From the NCBI RefSeq assembly GCF_013184775.1, contig NZ_JAATVV010000014.1:62001-126000 (forward strand): a DNA stretch of 64,000 nucleotides, read 5' to 3'. This document shows, one piece after another, positions 34,759-43,496 of the stretch (position 1 is the first letter of the stretch; every line of letters starts with the position of its first letter). This DNA is from Martelella sp. HB161492. Lineage in GTDB: Bacteria > Pseudomonadota > Alphaproteobacteria > Rhizobiales > Rhizobiaceae. Under the pieces are notes generated by a model that saw only the letters and a list, made by a program, of their open reading frames with translations, had not been told where the DNA came from and made no database searches. The position numbers and the translations under genes were made by a program.

Positions 34759-35586
34759 ATGTTCCAAAGCCGCGCCGAAGCCATGGCACTCGTCCTGCCG
34801 GCCGCTCTGTTTGCCGGGCTCGTCTTTCTCGTGCCCGTCATCGTTCTGCTTTCGCAGGGTATCCATATCGACGGACAATGGACGCTTGCCGCCTATATCG
34901 ACTTCTTCTCGAAGTCGCTGAACCAGGTCGTGTTCTTTCGAACGCTCCGGCTCGGCGTGCTGGTGACCTTCCTCGCTGCCATTATCGGCTATGCCGCAGC
35001 GCTGTCGATTGTCAGCCTTCCGCCGGCCTCCAAGGGGCGCATGGTCGGACTTGTCGTCCTGCCGCTGATGATTTCGCCGGTCGCACGCACCTATGCCTGG
35101 ATCGTCATTTTGGGCCGCACCGGCATCGTCAACAAGGCGCTGGTGGCGATCGGCCTCACCGACGAGCCGATCCGCTTTCTGTTTACCGAGACAGCCATCA
35201 CCATCGGCCTGCTGCAGCTCTTCCTGCCGCTGATGATCATTTCGCTGGTATCAGCGCTTGAGAACATGCCGCGCGATGCCATTGCTGCTGCCCGCGTGCT
35301 CGGCGCCAACTGGTTCCAGGTCTTCTACAAGGTGGTCCTGCCGCTCACCCGCGAGGGCCTCGTCATTGGCGGCACGCTGGTTTTCACCGGCTCGCTCACC
35401 GCCTATATCACCCCCGCCATTCTCGGCGGCTCCAAGGTTCTCATGCTCGAAACCCTGCTGTACCAGCGCGTCACGGTCGCCAATGATCTCGTCACCGCGA
35501 GCGTGATCGCCTTCATCCTGATGGTCATGAGCTTCTCGGCCAATATGGTGCTGAAACGCGTCGCATCTGCGCGAGGTGGAAAATGA
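34759..35586 (+). CDS. ABC transporter permease (PotB-like)
   Basis: 275-aa membrane protein with six TM segments. The ATP-binding-protein contact loop (EAA motif) reads DAIAAARVLGANWFQVFYKV near 174-193. I chose the ATG at 34759; the in-frame ATG at 34720 lies in the loop of the hairpin at 34708-34738 and is unlikely. Overlaps the next permease gene by 4 bp. Confidence 0.88.
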   Translation: MFQSRAEAMALVLPAALFAGLVFLVPVIVLLSQGIHIDGQWTLAAYIDFFSKSLNQVVFFRTLRLGVLVTFLAAIIGYAAALSIVSLPPASKGRMVGLVVLPLMISPVARTYAWIVILGRTGIVNKALVAIGLTDEPIRFLFTETAITIGLLQLFLPLMIISLVSALENMPRDAIAAARVLGANWFQVFYKVVLPLTREGLVIGGTLVFTGSLTAYITPAILGGSKVLMLETLLYQRVTVANDLVTASVIAFILMVMSFSANMVLKRVASARGGK

Positions 35587-36365
35587 GAGCCGAACGTCTC
35601 GCAACCCTGCTGACACTTGCCGCCGTTCTTCTGTTTCTGATCGGCCCCTTTGTCGTCATCGTCATGGCCGGGCTTTCCTCCGGCAACAATCTCGCCTTTC
35701 CGCCGCCTGGCCTGTCATTGAAGTGGGTCTACAAGGTCTTCACCATCGACAGTTTCCGCGCAAGCTTCGGCGTGTCGATGTTCCTTGCCATCTTCGGCAC
35801 GCTGGCCGCCCTCATCCTCGGCGTTCCCGCGGCTTACGCGCTGTCGCGCTACAAGGTGCCGGGTGCTGAGGCCGTCAGGCTGATCGTCTCATCGCCGATC
35901 ATCGTGCCGGGTATCATCGTCGGTCTGGCGCTTTTGCGCTATTTCGTCGTGCCGCTGCAGCTGAAAGTCTCGCTGGCGCTGTTCTGTGCCCACACGGCAC
36001 TGATCATTCCCTATGCGGTGCGCGTGGTCTCGGCCAGCCTGCAGAACCTGCGTTCCGATATCGAAGAGGCGGCCGTACTGCTCGGCGCCAGCCGGGTCGG
36101 CGCCTTCTTTCGCGTTATCCTGCCGAATATCCGTGGCGGCGTGCTCTCGGCCTTCATCCTCGGTTTTGTAACGTCATTTAATCAGGTTCCGGTCTCGCTG
36201 TTTCTCTCCGGCCCGGGCATTCACACGCTGCCCGTCGATATGCTCGGCTATATGGAAACCACCTACGACCCCTCGATCGCCGCGCTTTCCGCGCTTCTCG
36301 CATTCCTGTCGATCGGCATCGTCATGATCGCTGAACGCTTCCTGGGCTTTACCCGCTATGTCTGA
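35583..36365 (+). CDS. ABC transporter permease (PotC-like)
   Basis: 260-aa partner permease with six TM helices. EAA loop: DIEEAAVLLGASRVGAFFRV near 159-178. Starts within the stop of the preceding permease (ATGA) and overlaps the ATPase gene by 8 bp. Together the two permeases form the heterodimeric channel. Confidence 0.88.
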   Translation: MRAERLATLLTLAAVLLFLIGPFVVIVMAGLSSGNNLAFPPPGLSLKWVYKVFTIDSFRASFGVSMFLAIFGTLAALILGVPAAYALSRYKVPGAEAVRLIVSSPIIVPGIIVGLALLRYFVVPLQLKVSLALFCAHTALIIPYAVRVVSASLQNLRSDIEEAAVLLGASRVGAFFRVILPNIRGGVLSAFILGFVTSFNQVPVSLFLSGPGIHTLPVDMLGYMETTYDPSIAALSALLAFLSIGIVMIAERFLGFTRYV

Positions 36366-37380
36366 TCTTTCTTATCTCACGCTCGAAAAGCTCACCCTTT
36401 CCTATGGCAAGACAGTCGCTGTCGACAGCCTCGATCTCTCCATCGACAAGGGCGAGCTGATCGCGCTTCTCGGACCTTCAGGCTGCGGCAAGACCACGAC
36501 CATGCGCGCGATCGCCGGTCTGATGAGCCCCACTGCGGGGCGGATCATGCTGGATGGAACCGATATCTCCCGCGTGCCGCCAAACAAGCGCGCGGTCGGA
36601 CTGATGTTCCAGTCCTATGCGCTGTTCCCGCATCTCTCGGTCTATGAAAATGTCGCTTTCGGGCTGCGCCTGAAGGGCATGCGCGGCGGCGAGCTCGATG
36701 CCAAGGTGAAGGGCGGCCTTGAAACGGTTGGCCTTGCCCATCTTGCCGAGCGCAAGCCAGCCGCGCTTTCCGGTGGCCAGCAGCAGCGCGTCGCGCTTGC
36801 CCGCTCTCTGGTGATGGAACCGAAGGTCTTGCTGCTTGACGAGCCGCTTTCCAATCTCGATGCGCGCCTGCGCCTTGAAATGCGCACTGAGTTGCAGCGC
36901 GTTCAGCGCGACAGCGGGCTGACGATGATCTTCGTCACCCATGATCAGTCGGAAGCCCTGTCGCTTGCCGACCGGATCGTCGTCATGAATGACGGACTGA
37001 TCGAGCAGATCGGCACGCCGGAGCAGATCTATCGCCATCCCGAAACCGGTTTCGTTGCCGATTTCGTTGGCTTCGAGAACATCTTTGCCATCGAGGGCGG
37101 CATGATGAAGGGCAAAGGCGAGGCCTTCATGGCCGAAGGCGTCTTGCCGGAAGAGGCTGCAGGACTTGCCTTCCGCCCGACCGCAGTCCGCCTTGGCGAA
37201 GGCCCGCATCGCGGCACGATCATGGGCGCCGCCTTTGTCGGCGAACAGCGCGAATATGTGCTGCATACGCCAATCGGCCAGATCAAGGCCGATATCGATG
37301 CCACATTGCCCGCCTACGCCATCGGTGAAACCGTTGCCTTCTCGCTGCCGGTTGAAAATGCCGCCGTGCTGAAGGCCTGA
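36358..37380 (+). CDS. ABC transporter ATP-binding protein (PotA-like)
   Basis: 340 aa. Walker [11 protein letters not shown] near 40, Q-loop in [13 protein letters not shown], signature [15 protein letters not shown] near 138, Walker [16 protein letters not shown] near 160, and H-loop [12 protein letters not shown]-terminal TOBE-type domain (about 270-335) is typical of the PotA/MalK/FbpC class. Powers the importer encoded upstream. Confidence 0.92.
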   Translation: MSDLSYLTLEKLTLSYGKTVAVDSLDLSIDKGELIALLGPSGCGKTTTMRAIAGLMSPTAGRIMLDGTDISRVPPNKRAVGLMFQSYALFPHLSVYENVAFGLRLKGMRGGELDAKVKGGLETVGLAHLAERKPAALSGGQQQRVALARSLVMEPKVLLLDEPLSNLDARLRLEMRTELQRVQRDSGLTMIFVTHDQSEALSLADRIVVMNDGLIEQIGTPEQIYRHPETGFVADFVGFENIFAIEGGMMKGKGEAFMAEGVLPEEAAGLAFRPTAVRLGEGPHRGTIMGAAFVGEQREYVLHTPIGQIKADIDATLPAYAIGETVAFSLPVENAAVLKA

Positions 37381-37384
37381 CATC

Positions 37385-38308
37385 ATGGGCGTATGGATCG
37401 ATACCGATATGGGCTTTGACGACCTCGCGGCGGTTCTGACCGTGCGGGCGGCCGGGCTTGCCATTGACGGCGTTTCACTGGTCTTCGGCAATGCTCCGCT
37501 TGCGCAGGTGCGCGCCAATGCCGCCGCCGCCGCGCAGGCCTTTTCCTTCCGCTTTCCGGTTCATGTCGGAGCGGATCGCGCCATTCTCGGCGCGGTGGAA
37601 ACGGCCGAGACCATTCTCGGCAAGACCGGCATGCCGAGCACCGGTGCACAGCTGGAACCGGCGCCGGAAGATTTTTCAGGGCCGGCGCTGGAGGCCCTTG
37701 TCGGCTGGCTTGCAGCAGGTGCCGGTCCGCGGCGCATTCTGGCGCTTGGCCCGCTCACCAATATCGCCATTCTGTGCCTTGCCCGCCCCGATCTGGCGCC
37801 GAAAATCGATGAACTCATCTGGATGGGCGGCGGCGCGACGATGGGCAATCACACCGCCTCTGCGGAATTCAACGCCCTGGCTGACCCGGAAGCCGTCGCC
37901 ATCGTGCTGGCTCACGGCCTGCCGCTGAAGATGGCTGATCTCGATTTCTGCAGGAAGGTGACGATCGGCGCGGAGGATGTCGCGGCAATTCGCGAAAGAT
38001 CCGGCGCAAATGCCGCCCTTCTTGGCGATCTGACCGAGGGTTTTCTCGATATCGCCCGCGCGCGCGGGCGCGACCGGATGGCCTTTTTCGACCCTGCAGC
38101 CGCTGTAGCCCTCGTCCGGCCGGACCTCGTCACCATGCAGACGGTTCGTATTGATATGGAACTGGCTGGCGTTCACACGCGCGGCCGCACCGTGGTCGAA
38201 AACCGCCCCCACAAGGCCGCTCCCAATGCCGGGCTGATCAGCGGTGTCGATGAACATGCCGCTCATGAATTGATCCTGTCGGCCCTGTTGTCGGAGGCGG
38301 ACCGATGA
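37385..38308 (+). CDS. Inosine-uridine-type nucleoside hydrolase
   Basis: 307-aa ribohydrolase that splits nucleosides into base and ribose. N-terminal Ca2+-binding motif IDTDMGFDDLAA (DTDxGxDD) at residues 5-12, GPLTNIAI near 119, and IWMGGGATMGNHTASAEFN near 141. Also RTVVENRPHKAAPN near the C-terminus. Located directly after an ABC importer and overlapping adenine deaminase by 4 bp, so the product base probably includes adenine. Confidence 0.9.
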   Translation: MGVWIDTDMGFDDLAAVLTVRAAGLAIDGVSLVFGNAPLAQVRANAAAAAQAFSFRFPVHVGADRAILGAVETAETILGKTGMPSTGAQLEPAPEDFSGPALEALVGWLAAGAGPRRILALGPLTNIAILCLARPDLAPKIDELIWMGGGATMGNHTASAEFNALADPEAVAIVLAHGLPLKMADLDFCRKVTIGAEDVAAIRERSGANAALLGDLTEGFLDIARARGRDRMAFFDPAAAVALVRPDLVTMQTVRIDMELAGVHTRGRTVVENRPHKAAPNAGLISGVDEHAAHELILSALLSEADR

Positions 38309-40089
38309 CCGATCTTCGCGCCGAACCGGAAGACCTTGCCGACGGCCGCCTGCGCACCCGCGCCGTCGCTGCAGCGCGTGGCGATGCCGCGTTCGACCTT
38401 CTGATTGCAGGCGGCAGCCTCGTCGATGTCGCCACCGGTGAGATCCGCGCTGCCGATATCGGCCTTGTCGGCCCGCTGATTGCCTCGGTGCATGCGCCGG
38501 CCGCACGCAGCGATGCAGCAGAGCTGATCGACGCCACGGGCAGCTTCATTGCGCCGGGCCTGATCGACAGTCACATGCATATCGAAAGCTCGATGGTGAC
38601 GCCCGCAACCTATGCGAAGGCCATGCTGGCGCGCGGTGTCACCACCATCGTCTGGGATCCGCATGAATTCGCCAATGTCCATGGCCCTGCCGCCGTGCGC
38701 TGGGCCATAGACGCCATCCGCGCCCTGCCGCTGCGCGCCATTATTCTGGCGCCATCCTGCGTGCCTTCAGCACCGGGGCTGGAACTGGCTGGCGCTGACA
38801 TCGATGCCGATGCCATGACCGAGATGCTGGCCTGGCCGGAAATCGGCGGTATTGCCGAAATGATGAATATGGAAGACGTGATCGCCCGCGATCCACGCAT
38901 GAGCGCCATCATGCAGGCGGGGCTTGCCTCCGGAAAGCCGGTCTTCGGCCATGCGCGCGGATTGAAGGATGCCAGACTTTCGGCCTTCATGGCGGCGGGT
39001 GTTTCCTCCGATCACGAACTGACCTCTGCCGCGGACTTTCTCGAAAAGCTGCGCGCCGGGCTTTCTGTCGAGCTGCGCGGTTCACATCCCTATCTGCTGC
39101 CGGAGATCGTTGGCGCACTGCAGACGCTGCCGAACTGGCCCTCGACCATGACGCTGGCAACGGATGACGTTTTCCCTGACGACCTGTTGCAGGAGGGCGG
39201 GCTTGACGCGCTGATCCGCAAGCTGACCGCCCTTGGGCTGAGCCCGCAACAGGCCCTGCAGGCGGCGACACTGAACGCCGCACATCGCCTTACCCGCCCC
39301 GATCTCGGCCTGATCGCCGCCGGACGCCGTGCCGATATCGTGCTGTTCGAAGACCTGGAAACGTTCCGCGCCCGCTCGGTGATTGCCAATGGCGCTGTCG
39401 TTGCCGCAAACGGCGTGACCATTGCCCCCTGCCCGGATACGGACTCAAGCCTGCTGGCCGCGTCGGTGAAAGTGCCGCAGCTGACCGCCGATGACTTCAG
39501 GGTCAGGGCGCAGGGCAAACGCGTCGAGATCGCCACGATCGACAAACCGCGCTTCACCGAATGGGGGAAGATGGAGGCAGCGGTCGAAAATGGCATGGTC
39601 GTCAAACCAGACGGGACCACGCTGATTGCAGTCATCCATCGCCATGGCCGGGCGGAAGCCGTGCCACATACCGGCTTCCTGCGTTTCTGGGGCCAGTGGC
39701 AGGGCGCCATGGCAACGACCATCTCCCACGACAGCCACAATCTGACCGTCTTCGGCGGCAACGAGGAAGACATGGCAATCGCCGCCAATGCGCTGATCGA
39801 AGCCGGTGGCGGCATGGCGGTCGCGGCTGACGGGGAATTGAAAGCCCTTCTGGCACTGCCCCTCTCGGGCCTGGTCTCGGATCGTCCGCTCGATGCGGTT
39901 GCCCGAGATTTTGCGGCCCTGCGCGAAGCGGCCGGCGCGATTGTCGACTGGCAGCCGCCCTACCTCACCTTCAAGGCAACCGTCGGTGCGACACTTGCCT
40001 GCAATGCCGGACCGCATCAGACCGATCAGGGTATTTCGGATGTCGTCGCCGGCACTTTGCTGAAAGATCCGGTGCTGAGGGTGTTGTGA
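38305..40089 (+). CDS. ade: Adenine deaminase
   Basis: 594-aa metal-dependent amidohydrolase converting adenine to hypoxanthine and ammonia. Metal site motif LIDSHMHIESSMVTP near 88-98, then GVTTIVWDPHEFANVHG near 112-127. VSSDHELTSAADFLEKL near 233 and ATDDVFPDDLLQEGGLDALI near 288 match the Ade family, as does NLTVFGGNEEDMAIAAN near the C-terminus. Last gene of the operon; the stop sits in the hairpin shared with the convergent M20 gene. Confidence 0.93.
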   Translation: MTDLRAEPEDLADGRLRTRAVAAARGDAAFDLLIAGGSLVDVATGEIRAADIGLVGPLIASVHAPAARSDAAELIDATGSFIAPGLIDSHMHIESSMVTPATYAKAMLARGVTTIVWDPHEFANVHGPAAVRWAIDAIRALPLRAIILAPSCVPSAPGLELAGADIDADAMTEMLAWPEIGGIAEMMNMEDVIARDPRMSAIMQAGLASGKPVFGHARGLKDARLSAFMAAGVSSDHELTSAADFLEKLRAGLSVELRGSHPYLLPEIVGALQTLPNWPSTMTLATDDVFPDDLLQEGGLDALIRKLTALGLSPQQALQAATLNAAHRLTRPDLGLIAAGRRADIVLFEDLETFRARSVIANGAVVAANGVTIAPCPDTDSSLLAASVKVPQLTADDFRVRAQGKRVEIATIDKPRFTEWGKMEAAVENGMVVKPDGTTLIAVIHRHGRAEAVPHTGFLRFWGQWQGAMATTISHDSHNLTVFGGNEEDMAIAANALIEAGGGMAVAADGELKALLALPLSGLVSDRPLDAVARDFAALREAAGAIVDWQPPYLTFKATVGATLACNAGPHQTDQGISDVVAGTLLKDPVLRVL

Positions 40090-40097
40090 CCCTCAGC
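40074..40097. terminator. Bidirectional hairpin between ade and the M20 gene
   Basis: Perfect 9-bp stem GCTGAGGGT/ACCCTCAGC with a 6-nt loop, covering the end of ade and the stop codon of the convergent M20 peptidase gene. No T-run on either side. Confidence 0.5.
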
Positions 40098-41277
40098 CCG
40101 CCTTCAGCTCCGTCTCGGTCAGCGACACCCAGAAAGCGGCGCCCGGGATAATGGCCGCGTCATTGAAATCATAGCCTGTATTGTGATGCAATGCCCCGTC
40201 GCGGGCCGGGCCATTGCCAAGCCAGACATAGCAGCCAGGAATTTCCTGGCCGAAAAAGGCGAAATCGTCACCAGCCGTTGACGGCGGAAAGGCCGTTAGG
40301 GTCTTGTCCCCGAAGACGGCACGGGCCGCTTCAAGCGCTGTTGCCGTCGGGGAAGCCGCATTGATGACCGGGGGAATGCGGCGCACGAAGCGGTAATCCG
40401 CAGAAATCCCGAAAGCCGCTGCCGTACCGCGCGCCAGCCGGCCGATTTCTTCTTCCAGCTGATCGCGGACCTTGGCAGAATAGGCCCGCGCCGTGCCGCC
40501 GATCTCGACAAAATCCGGGATCACATTCAACGCCTTGGGGTCGCCTGCCTGCACAGAACAGGCCGAGACGACTGCCGGCTGAAGCGGATCGACGACCCGG
40601 CCGATGATCGCCTGAAGGCTGGCAAGAAAGCTGCCGGCCGCCGTCACCGGATCGCGGCCGAGATGCGGCTTGGCGCCATGGGTGCCGATGCCCTTCATCG
40701 TTACATACCAGCTGTCGGAGGAGGCCAGCTGCGGCCCTTCGACCACCGCCATCTCATCAGGATCAAGCCCCGGCATATTGTGAAGGCCGTAGACGGCATC
40801 GCAGGGGAACTGGCGGAAAAGCCCGTCCTCGACCATCTTCTTCGCCCCGCCCCGCCCTTCTTCCGCCGGCTGGAAGATGAAATGTACCGTACCGGAGAAA
40901 TCTTTCGTGCGCGCCAGATGGCGGGCAGCGGCCAGCAGCATCACCGTATGGCCATCATGGCCGCAGGCATGCATCTTGCCGGGGACGGTGCTCCTATAGG
41001 GCCGCTCTGCCGTTTCCGGCATGGCAAGTGCATCCATATCGGCACGCAGCCCGATCACCCGGGTGCCATTTCCGACCTGCAGCGTGCCGACTATCCCGGT
41101 TCCGCCCAGCCCGCGGGTGACGGTGATGCCATCCTGTTCCAGACATTCGGCAACAAGAGCACTGGTGCGGGTCTCCTCGAAGCCGAGTTCGGGATGGGCA
41201 TGAAGATCATGGCGAAGCGCGGTCCAGAAATCGAGATCGGCGGTCATGGCCGCGTCAATGGTTTCAAGCTTCGTCAT
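40093..41277 (-). CDS. M20 family amidohydrolase/peptidase (hippurate hydrolase-like)
   Basis: 394-aa zinc- or cobalt-type aminoacylase. Seen: RHDLHAHPELGFEE near 22-35, GLRADMDALAMPE near 75 (metal-binding Asp), MHACGHDGHTVMLLAAARHL near 102, catalytic FQPAEEGRGGAKKM near 133, and VYGLHNMPGLDPD near 160. The C-terminal STAGDDFAFFGQEIPG holds another metal ligand region. Belongs to the N-acyl amino acid/hippurate/indole-acetyl-amino acid hydrolase group; exact substrate unknown. Confidence 0.9.
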   Translation of the reverse strand: MTKLETIDAAMTADLDFWTALRHDLHAHPELGFEETRTSALVAECLEQDGITVTRGLGGTGIVGTLQVGNGTRVIGLRADMDALAMPETAERPYRSTVPGKMHACGHDGHTVMLLAAARHLARTKDFSGTVHFIFQPAEEGRGGAKKMVEDGLFRQFPCDAVYGLHNMPGLDPDEMAVVEGPQLASSDSWYVTMKGIGTHGAKPHLGRDPVTAAGSFLASLQAIIGRVVDPLQPAVVSACSVQAGDPKALNVIPDFVEIGGTARAYSAKVRDQLEEEIGRLARGTAAAFGISADYRFVRRIPPVINAASPTATALEAARAVFGDKTLTAFPPSTAGDDFAFFGQEIPGCYVWLGNGPARDGALHHNTGYDFNDAAIIPGAAFWVSLTETELKAG

Positions 41278-41339
41278 TTCGTCCCTTTTCCTTCACCTGA
41301 ATGCTGCAAAACAGAATGCTGCTGCTATAAGACAGACAG

Positions 41340-41440
41340 CCTAGCGCATCGGTCTGGAAACCGAAACCGGTTTTCAGCAGGCGCAATGCGTAGATTCAAT
41401 AGCTTAGAACATGTTTCGGCATCCGGACGGATAGACGAAC
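41340..41440. repeat. Possible rhizobial intergenic repeat fragment
   Basis: AAACCGGTTTTCAGCAGGCG followed by an AT-richer stretch with TAGCTTAGAACATGTTTCGG resembles short dispersed intergenic elements I recall from rhizobial genomes. Only one copy is visible here, so repetition cannot be shown. No gene is seen in the 202-bp gap. Confidence 0.3.
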
Positions 41441-41479
41441 AACGCTCTGAGAACACAAAACCGGGGCCGGTTTTCCGGC

Positions 41480-42166
41480 GTGGCATTCATGGAACCGCAT
41501 CATTTCTGGCAGGAGATCCATCCCGCCGCAAGTTTCGACGCATCGGCACCGCTCGATCGCTTCTATCCCGCAACCCTTGCCGATGGCCGCCAGCTGCTGT
41601 TGCCGATCCGCCCGCTTTCCGACGGGACATCGGCGCTGGCCTCGCTGATCGTCAATCAGGCTTCGTTTTCCGTGCTTGATGCGCTCTCCGGCGATGTTGC
41701 CGACCGGCTGAAAGCCTATGCGCCGGAGGTGATCGTCGGCCTGCCGACGCTGGGATTGACGCTTGCCGCCCCCGTTGCCCACAAGCTTGCCCATGGCCGC
41801 TATGTGCCGCTCGGCACCTCAAGGAAATTCTGGTACCGCGAGGAGCTTTCCGTGCCGATCTCATCGATCACCACGCCGGAACAGCAAAAGCGGCTCTATG
41901 TCGATCCGCGCATGCTGCCGCTGCTCGAGGGGCGCCGTGTCGTGCTTGTCGATGATGTGATTTCATCGGGGAAATCGATCTTGGCCGGGCTTCAGCTGCT
42001 GCGCTCCTGCGGCGTCAAGCCGGTGGCCATCGCCGTCGCCATGCTGCAGTCGAAGCGTGGCCTTGAAGCCATCGAAGCCTTTGACAACAGTCTCGTTCCC
42101 CACGTCCACGCGGCATTTGCCTCCCCGATCCTGACCAAGGGCGAAGACGGCTACTGGCATGGCTGA
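41480..42166 (+). CDS. Type I phosphoribosyltransferase family protein
   Basis: 228 aa. The PRPP-binding loop is VVLVDDVISSGKSI near 155-168, and EVIVGLPTLGLTLAAPVA near 76 is the usual second strand-loop. Long N-terminal part without known motif. Starts at GTG 41480 or ATG 41489; neither has a clear ribosome site. It could salvage a purine base such as hypoxanthine made by the adenine deaminase encoded 1.4 kb upstream, but it is not in that operon and the base specificity is not visible. Confidence 0.8.
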   Translation: MAFMEPHHFWQEIHPAASFDASAPLDRFYPATLADGRQLLLPIRPLSDGTSALASLIVNQASFSVLDALSGDVADRLKAYAPEVIVGLPTLGLTLAAPVAHKLAHGRYVPLGTSRKFWYREELSVPISSITTPEQQKRLYVDPRMLPLLEGRRVVLVDDVISSGKSILAGLQLLRSCGVKPVAIAVAMLQSKRGLEAIEAFDNSLVPHVHAAFASPILTKGEDGYWHG

Positions 42167-42175
42167 AACGCAAAA

Positions 42176-42204
42176 GGCCCACCGGAGCAGCACTCCGGTG
42201 GGCC
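42176..42204. terminator. Bidirectional terminator between the phosphoribosyltransferase and PRC-barrel genes
   Basis: Perfect 12-bp stem GGCCCACCGGAG/CTCCGGTGGGCC with a 5-nt loop. On the minus strand TTTT follows. Serves two convergent genes. Confidence 0.85.
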
Positions 42205-42225
42205 AATCGCGACAGAAGCTGTCGA

Positions 42226-43269
42226 TCAGTTCAGCAGAACCTTCTCGGGGTCATTTTGGAAGGCATCGGCACTGTAGGCGACATGATCCTTCAGTGTGTT
42301 CTGGTCGAAATCCGTATCGATGACCAGATTGCCATCCTTGTCCTTCATGATCGTCACCGCCGCCGGCGCAATCGCAACCGGTTTCTCGCCAACGCCAAGG
42401 AAGCCGCCGACATCGGCAACATAGGCTTCAATGCCGTCATTGCCCATGATCACATTCGAGACCTCGCCGACTTCATCGCCGCTCTGCGACAGAACCGGTG
42501 CCCCCTTCAGCTGATCGGCACTGAAGCCGCCTGGCGCCACCGGCGTCATCTGCGCCAGATCGCTCTTCTTCGGGGCCGTGCCTTCAACCGAATCCGTCAT
42601 GTCCTTGGCGGCCGAGGCCATGCTGTCGGAGGTCTTTTTCAACGCGTCGCCGGTCTTGTCGGCGGCATTGGCAATGCCATTCGAGAGCTTGTCATAGGCC
42701 GTACCGGCAGCGTCTGAGACATTGCGGGCGGTCTTGTGATAGGTCTTTTCAAGACTTTCCATGTTCACGGCGCCAACCCGCAGGACATTCGTGTCATCCG
42801 GCTCGAAGGCAGGCGCATTTTCAAGATCTTCCTTGGTGGCATCGACGGAAAGGTAATTGCCCTCGTCACTGGCCTTCCAGCTCACGCGGTCAACCGCGAC
42901 GGCGACATTCTTTTCGCCGACACCGAGAAATCCACCGACGCCGATCACCAGCGCCTTGGCGCTGCCATCCGGCGCCATGACGATGTCGTTGACATCACCG
43001 ATGCTCTGCATTTTGCCGTCCTTCGCGCTCATGCCATAGACAGGCCAGCCAAGCACGGTGCTGGCGAGGATCTGGTGATCGCCGGCATCAAAGAAGGATG
43101 AGCCGTTTTCGCCCATCTTGTCATCGGGAAACAGCGGATTGGCAGAGGTATCAGCAGGAGCCTGCACCTCCATTCCCACTTTGCCCGTTGTCGTGCTGTC
43201 TTCAGCCTGGGCAACGCCCGCTGCCATGAGTGCGACAACTGCGGTGGTCGAAAGAATCTTGCGAAGCAT
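42226..43269 (-). CDS. Secreted protein with two PRC-barrel domains, EcfG-regulated
   Basis: 347 aa with a signal peptide (MLRKILSTTAVVALMAAGVA, cleavage near residue 22). Two PRC-barrel domains, about 68-135 and 245-320, both contain VGGFLGVGEK, so they arose by duplication. Between them is an Ala/Lys/Asp-rich amphipathic linker with ADKTGDALKKTSDSMASAAK. Exact role unknown; PRC barrels mediate protein or RNA contacts. A perfect EcfG-type promoter lies 76 bp upstream, so it should be induced in the general stress response. Probably periplasmic or envelope-associated. Confidence 0.85.
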   Translation of the reverse strand: MLRKILSTTAVVALMAAGVAQAEDSTTTGKVGMEVQAPADTSANPLFPDDKMGENGSSFFDAGDHQILASTVLGWPVYGMSAKDGKMQSIGDVNDIVMAPDGSAKALVIGVGGFLGVGEKNVAVAVDRVSWKASDEGNYLSVDATKEDLENAPAFEPDDTNVLRVGAVNMESLEKTYHKTARNVSDAAGTAYDKLSNGIANAADKTGDALKKTSDSMASAAKDMTDSVEGTAPKKSDLAQMTPVAPGGFSADQLKGAPVLSQSGDEVGEVSNVIMGNDGIEAYVADVGGFLGVGEKPVAIAPAAVTIMKDKDGNLVIDTDFDQNTLKDHVAYSADAFQNDPEKVLLN

Positions 43270-43344
43270 ATGAAACTCCTGTTTTCTTCATTCATCTCGA
43301 GCGCGCCGGGCTTTGGCTTCCCGACCCGTCTCGCTGATTGGGAA

Positions 43345-43369
43345 AACGTGTCGGACGCTGTCCGGTTCC
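43345..43369 (-). promoter_or_regulatory. EcfG-type promoter of the PRC-barrel gene
   Basis: Minus strand GGAAC (43365-43369), 16 bp, CGTT (43345-43348): a perfect match to the alphaproteobacterial general stress sigma consensus. Expected leader about 70 nt. Confidence 0.8.
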
Positions 43370-43427
43370 CGAAAAACTGCGCTCAAAAGAGGCGCATTGC
43401 GGAAAGATGTGCCGCCGGAAAACGCGA

Positions 43428-43450
43428 AAGGCCCGGACTTCCCGGGCCTT
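43428..43450 (-). terminator. Terminator of the GAF-PAS-HWE kinase gene
   Basis: Perfect 9-bp stem AAGGCCCGG/CCGGGCCTT with a 5-nt loop, 47 nt after the kinase stop. Only TTTC follows on the minus strand, so efficiency is uncertain. Confidence 0.6.
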
Positions 43451-43496
43451 CATGTAATATGAAACAATGTTCTTTTCGGGCCCTAAAAAACAGGGT

